A DNA stretch of 8,904 nt from Candidatus Altarchaeales archaeon WOR_SM1_86-2 (lineage in GTDB: Archaea > Altiarchaeota > Altiarchaeia > IMC4 > MCBC01): assembly GCA_001723855.1 (NCBI GenBank), contig MCBC01000017.1, positions 1 through 8,904 of the forward strand. The letters run 5' to 3'. Shown here in pieces: positions 5,549 through 8,904 of the stretch. Numbering within the stretch: the stretch's first letter is position 1; each line of letters starts with the position of its first letter. Position numbers and translations under genes: made by a program. A model generated the notes under the pieces. The model was not told the DNA's origin. It did no database searches and was given only the letters and a program-made list of their open reading frames with translations.

Positions 5549-5622
5549 GTGTAAATAACAATATAAACAATAAATGTCACAGTGATAATATAATGTCAAT
5601 AAAACAAAAATTACCCATTAAT

Positions 5623-6549
5623 CTACAGATACCTGAATTCTCCTGCCCCATCCAACTCCAGAAATTCGCTCACCTTAATTATCTTTCTCGGCTTTTCCAA
5701 TATTCTTGCCCCTTCATTCGCGGTCTTTTTTACAAAAACCTCCCCGTGACCCTCTACCGCATGTACTATACCCTCAATTTTATTTTCATCCCTTACAAGC
5801 CCGATCATACCCGGGCCCCCACCCGATACGGAAGCGGTTAATGCCCCCGATTCAAGCATCTTCTCCATAATTTCTTTGTGGATTTTTCTTCCCCCGACAA
5901 GGTTATTTAATTTCATCGCAGAGTAAAGATTTCCCTTTAATGCCTCCTGCCATGCGATTTCAGATTCGTTTGAGAGCAGAGGGTTAAAACCGACTTTATC
6001 CGCATCTGGAATCACTATTACCGCATGTAAGGTTTCCATCTCCCCCCTTCTCAGAATTTCCTTATTTTTATTATCCGCTACGATAAATCCGCCACATGCG
6101 GCGGCACACATCCTGTCAAAATCGTTCCCGGAGCAGATTTCTATCAACTTTCTTTTATCCACAACTTTGTCGTCTATTACCACAAACTGCTCCTTTAGAT
6201 ATTTATCTATCTTGAGTTCGTTTATTGACCCGTGATGCCTTGCCAATGCTCCGACGACGGACAGCATCGCTGCAGTGGAGACTGCTTCCATATCGCCTAA
6301 TCCAACACCTTCGGGAATATCATGCTCAATCTTTAACTCCACCCCATAATCACAGCCAAAAAAACCCATTATTTTCTTTGCGATATTCTTTACTGCAGGG
6401 GCATACAATTCTTTGCTGCATACTATGTCCTCGCCGCCCCCCAGGAGTTCTGCCTCTGCCACGGCATCCAAATCCACGGCGAAACTGCTTCCCCTGTCCA
6501 ATAAACTCACAATCTTTCCCGTGGAGTGAGATAGAGATTTAACTTTCAT
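5623..6549 (-). CDS. Archaeal shikimate-kinase homologue (GHMP family) with altered phosphate loop
   Basis: This 308-residue protein follows archaeal GHMP shikimate kinase along its length. It has an N-terminal GKIVSLLDRGSSFAVDLDAV strand pair (11-30), an AVKNIAKKIMGFFG helix (52-65) before the motif-2 loop, CGGFIVADNKNKEILRRGEM (152-171), EIAWQEALKGNLYSAMKLN (197-215), GGGP motif 3 (243-246) and a terminal KTANEGARIL. Shikimate kinase phosphorylates shikimate in the chorismate pathway. Motif 2, normally PxxxGLxSSSA, reads PEGVGLGDMEA (79-89): all three phosphate-contacting serines are gone, replaced by Asp-Met-Glu. The region normally TGAxDDA reads SGNDFDRM (140-147). It has an extra tail of about 25 residues. 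It may be an inactive or re-purposed paralogue. The ATG at 6549 fits the family start; an overlapping ATG at 6553 is out of frame. Confidence 0.75.
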   Translation of the reverse strand: MKVKSLSHSTGKIVSLLDRGSSFAVDLDAVAEAELLGGGEDIVCSKELYAPAVKNIAKKIMGFFGCDYGVELKIEHDIPEGVGLGDMEAVSTAAMLSVVGALARHHGSINELKIDKYLKEQFVVIDDKVVDKRKLIEICSGNDFDRMCAAACGGFIVADNKNKEILRRGEMETLHAVIVIPDADKVGFNPLLSNESEIAWQEALKGNLYSAMKLNNLVGGRKIHKEIMEKMLESGALTASVSGGGPGMIGLVRDENKIEGIVHAVEGHGEVFVKKTANEGARILEKPRKIIKVSEFLELDGAGEFRYL

Positions 6550-6635
6550 TCATTATATACCCTAAAAAGTTAAAAATAAAAAACAACCTTCTGAAACAGC
6601 CAAAAGGATTGATGATGAATGGGCGTAGAGACAAT

Positions 6636-7628
6636 TCAAAGCGGTTGTAATGATTCTATCATCCAGAATTCTATCCCCGCACCTAAAACTATCAACAGGA
6701 CAGCAACAACCATCAATATTAAAATCTCTTTAGACACGCTCACATACACAAACCTGTATCTCATCCACTCGTATCTCTCTCTGCGTGATATTAATGCAGC
6801 CAATATCCCCCCTGCGATCGCCCCAAGAAAATAAGCCGTTATCTCAGGCACGCCATGCAGCAGTAAAGACGATGCTACTTGTATAACGGTCGTCACATAA
6901 TTTACAAATGAGTATCCAATCCCGGAAAGTATCACATTGGTTTCAATTCCTATGGCCGTCGCGATAACTGAGGCATTCCATGACAGTATAAATAAAGCTC
7001 CACCGGAGCCCAGTATGAAAGTTAATGAAAAGCATAAAAACAATATTATGATGTTGTTTATAAGGATTTTATTGAAGGTATAACCGCCAACAATGCTGTC
7101 AGCAACCTTTCCTGTACTTTGATTACCATGTAAATACATAAAGACCTTTGTCTGTTCGCTGAATACCATCTCAACCGTGGGTATTTTTATTATCCTCCCC
7201 CCCTGATCATATTCCTCTTCAGGAAGAATCAGATACCAGAGTATAAAGGATATGCTGATCCCGATGAAGAAAAAGGCGTAAACTTTAAGACTGTCAAAAT
7301 TCCGATCGATGAAAGATACGTTTTGTAAATAACTTGAAATAACCTCTTTTTTATCTTTATCCAATTTGGGGTAGATGCTGTCATAAATTATGTCTTTAGT
7401 ATTTGCTACTGCGATCCATTCACATCCTTCCTCCTGTAACTCAAGCACGGCATTTACCAGGGGTATAAAAGGGATTACTGCAAAAACCACTGCTAAAATA
7501 CTTGAATATGATGGAAAAATGTTATATGCTAACCATATGGAAACAGATGAAAACATAAAGCTTAATAGCATAAGCACCCATAACTTATTCTTTATTGTTT
7601 CTGGCTCTAAAAGCCCAAAAGCATACAT
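6636..7628 (-). CDS. SpoIIM (DUF95) family multi-pass membrane protein
   Basis: This is a 330-residue integral membrane protein. Hydrophobic segments lie at about 16-36, 43-63, 116-135, 189-208, 210-230, 239-256, 264-281 and 301-319. The SpoIIM/DUF95 pattern is clear in the second half: a KILINNIIILFLCFSLTFIL helix (187-206), a glycine-rich GSGGALFILSWNASVIATAI stretch, then LLLHGVPEITAYFLGAIAGG (255-274), where the HGxxE box is the family hallmark. In sporulating bacteria SpoIIM belongs to the engulfment complex. Archaea do not sporulate, and the role there is unknown. The N-terminal third (two membrane helices and a charged 64-115 segment) is an extension beyond the DUF95 core. The gene follows the secretion ATPase by 82 bases, but a functional link is only positional. 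Confidence 0.85.
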   Translation of the reverse strand: MYAFGLLEPETIKNKLWVLMLLSFMFSSVSIWLAYNIFPSYSSILAVVFAVIPFIPLVNAVLELQEEGCEWIAVANTKDIIYDSIYPKLDKDKKEVISSYLQNVSFIDRNFDSLKVYAFFFIGISISFILWYLILPEEEYDQGGRIIKIPTVEMVFSEQTKVFMYLHGNQSTGKVADSIVGGYTFNKILINNIIILFLCFSLTFILGSGGALFILSWNASVIATAIGIETNVILSGIGYSFVNYVTTVIQVASSLLLHGVPEITAYFLGAIAGGILAALISRRERYEWMRYRFVYVSVSKEILILMVVAVLLIVLGAGIEFWMIESLQPL

Positions 7629-7710
7629 TCTATTGAATTTATAAAATAATTAAAAGTAAAGTAAATGAAGTTGGTGGCATATGAATGTGTTAAGATACTT
7701 GAATGGCATA

Positions 7711-7959
7711 CTAATCCTCCAATATTTTCTCTGGTTTCCCCTCTTTCCTCACAAAATTTAAAACAAAATCTGGATCTTCATAGTACATTGAAACTATCCT
7801 CCCGACGTCATCAACATCCTTTATCTTGTTTTTTATCATCCATGCAAGAATCTCTTCTTTATCCTTCAAATCATTATTTATTTCTTCTTCATTCATACCA
7901 GTATAAAAATTAAGCTCATCAAAAACTTTTTTTGATTTATTTACTGGAAGCAATCTCAT
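7711..7959 (-). CDS. Detached C-terminal domain of the secretion ATPase
   Basis: This 82-residue frame starts at an ATG inside the last codons of the ATPase frame (23-base overlap) and continues in the frame one base to the right. From residue 7 it reads NKSKKVFDELNFYTGMNEEE, then INNDLKDKEEILAWMIKNKI and DVDDVGRIVSMYYEDPDFVL. This is the helical domain that normally forms the C-terminus of archaeal GspE/pilus-type ATPases (YTGM, then a DL-E-K-ILxWM helix, then VGRIVxxYYxDP). The first six residues (MRLLPV) look like out-of-frame reading of the ATPase sequence rather than a designed start. Most likely it is the severed tail of the upstream gene. Translation as a separate small protein by coupling from the overlapping stop is possible. 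Confidence 0.7.
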   Translation of the reverse strand: MRLLPVNKSKKVFDELNFYTGMNEEEINNDLKDKEEILAWMIKNKIKDVDDVGRIVSMYYEDPDFVLNFVRKEGKPEKILED

Positions 7960-8904
7960 AGGTTCTTCTCAAACCAGTTCTTCGGTCTCTTCTCTGAACA
8001 ACAATAAGATCCAACGATTCTAAGTCAATGGCCTGGATACTAAATGGAGGGCTGGTCAATCTTCTATAAACCTGGCGTGCATTGTCTGCGTGCATTGTCC
8101 CGTACACAGAATGCCCGGTTTTCATCGCTTCAAACATAACTTCTGACTCCTTTGCTCTTCTGACTTCACCGACAATAATCCTATCCGGCCTCATTCTTAA
8201 ACTCGCTACCACCAAATCCAATATAGGTACTTCACCCCTCCCACCTACAGATTTTCTCTCCACCAAAGGAATCCAATTCCAGTTGAAATATTTCGGCAGA
8301 GTTAACTCCCTGATTTCTTCTATCGTTATGATATGCTGATTTACAGGGAACAACTGAGATATTGCGTTAAGAATAGATGTTTTCCCGCTTCCTGTACCTC
8401 CGGCCACCAGGATATTTAGTTCGTACTGAACGCACAGCCATAGCAATGCAGCTGCATGTTTATTCAAAGTTTTATTTTCTGGACTGATAAAATGAACAAT
8501 CGTCCACGGGTTTTTTCTAAACTTTCTTATTGTGATAGTGGTGCCGCGGTCAGAAATTGGAGGCAAAGTCGCACTTATTCTCTCGCCGGTTGGCATATGG
8601 GCGTCAAGCACCGGGTTAGAAATGTCAATTGTTCTGCCGACTCTTCTACCTATGCTTTCAGCGATATTGCGGATATACTCCTCTTTTTCAAAATATGCGT
8701 TAGATCTCACCCATCCGTACTTTTTATGGTAAACGGTTATAGGACTTTCGGTTCCATGAAACACAATTTCTTCCAAATTCTTATCCTCAAGCATAAAATC
8801 AGCTACCCCAAATCCAACTAATTCATGCATTAAGATGTTTGAAAGAATATTCTTTTTTTCTTCACCGTCCTTAGGCATTGACCGGTCAATTACTCTCTTA
8901 ATAC
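7937..8904 (-). CDS. Archaeal type II secretion/type IV pilus ATPase (GspE/TadA-like), 5' partial, C-terminus cut short
   Basis: This is the hexameric motor ATPase family that powers assembly of archaeal pilus-like or archaellum-like filaments at the membrane. Numbered from the Met at 8878: LLxxDKNLEEIVF-type N2 domain, Walker A GGTGSGKT (160-167), Asp-box-like ITIEEIRELTLP (184-195), Walker B region RPDRIIVGEVR (230-240), His box GHSVYGTMHAD (255-265), then VVQRRDRRTGLRRTYEIA (293-310). The Met at 8878 is not the start: the frame continues upstream through IKRVIDRS to the window edge without a stop, as in full-length homologues. The frame ends at SSK-TAA right after RRTYEIA, where homologues continue into a linker and a helical C-terminal domain; that domain is found in another frame at 7711-7959. 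All catalytic motifs are intact, so the core may still work. No GspF/TadC partner follows. Confidence 0.85.
   Translation of the reverse strand, partial: IKRVIDRSMPKDGEEKKNILSNILMHELVGFGVADFMLEDKNLEEIVFHGTESPITVYHKKYGWVRSNAYFEKEEYIRNIAESIGRRVGRTIDISNPVLDAHMPTGERISATLPPISDRGTTITIRKFRKNPWTIVHFISPENKTLNKHAAALLWLCVQYELNILVAGGTGSGKTSILNAISQLFPVNQHIITIEEIRELTLPKYFNWNWIPLVERKSVGGRGEVPILDLVVASLRMRPDRIIVGEVRRAKESEVMFEAMKTGHSVYGTMHADNARQVYRRLTSPPFSIQAIDLESLDLIVVQRRDRRTGLRRTYEIASSK

Noticed and set aside
8876..8878. Met at 8878 as the start of the secretion ATPase
   Set aside because: The frame continues upstream to the window edge without a stop and with family-like sequence, so the gene is 5' partial.
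1..8904. tRNA, rRNA or CRISPR arrays
   Set aside because: No cloverleaf with a CCA-type acceptor, no rRNA-like block and no regularly spaced repeats were found on reading both strands by eye.

Overview
All recognisable genes lie on the minus strand. The window looks archaeal: it has an archaeal-type GHMP shikimate kinase homologue, an ATP-grasp gene of the methanofuran pathway (mfnD type), an archaeal type II secretion/pilus ATPase, a SpoIIM-family membrane protein, a DUF11-like surface protein, T-rich and TATA-like spacers, and few Shine-Dalgarno sites. Methanofuran synthesis and the overall gene style suggest a methanogen- or ANME-related euryarchaeon. This is inference, and I cannot name a genus.

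In transcription order (high to low coordinates): a secretion/pilus ATPase whose 5' end lies beyond the window (7937-8904) and whose C-terminal domain sits in another frame (7711-7959); a SpoIIM-family membrane protein (6636-7628); an archaeal shikimate-kinase homologue that has lost its GHMP phosphate-loop serines (5623-6549); a 238-bp MITE-like element with terminal inverted repeats and an 8-bp target duplication (5290-5527); a secreted Cys-rich protein with a DUF11-like domain (4135-5277) followed by a hairpin/U-tract terminator; a small remnant resembling the winged-helix tail of an archaeal ATPase (3868-4026); an mfnD-like ATP-grasp gene broken by an internal deletion (2872-3832); a VapBC toxin-antitoxin pair (2230-2806); an AT-rich HEPN-like gene (1448-2149); a stand-alone asparagine-synthetase-domain protein (574-1440); and the N-terminal part of an AIM24/TIGR00266-family protein running off the left edge (1-546).

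The genes do not form one pathway. The window mixes housekeeping-type genes (kinase, mfnD, asparagine synthetase, secretion ATPase) with an AT-rich defence or stress insert (vapBC plus HEPN-like gene, sharing an AT-rich upstream repeat) and signs of genome flux: a MITE, two split genes and a gene remnant. The best-supported new observation is the MITE-like element. It sits four bases upstream of the surface-protein start codon and appears to have pushed that gene away from its original TATA box. No tRNA, rRNA, CRISPR array or transposase gene was seen.
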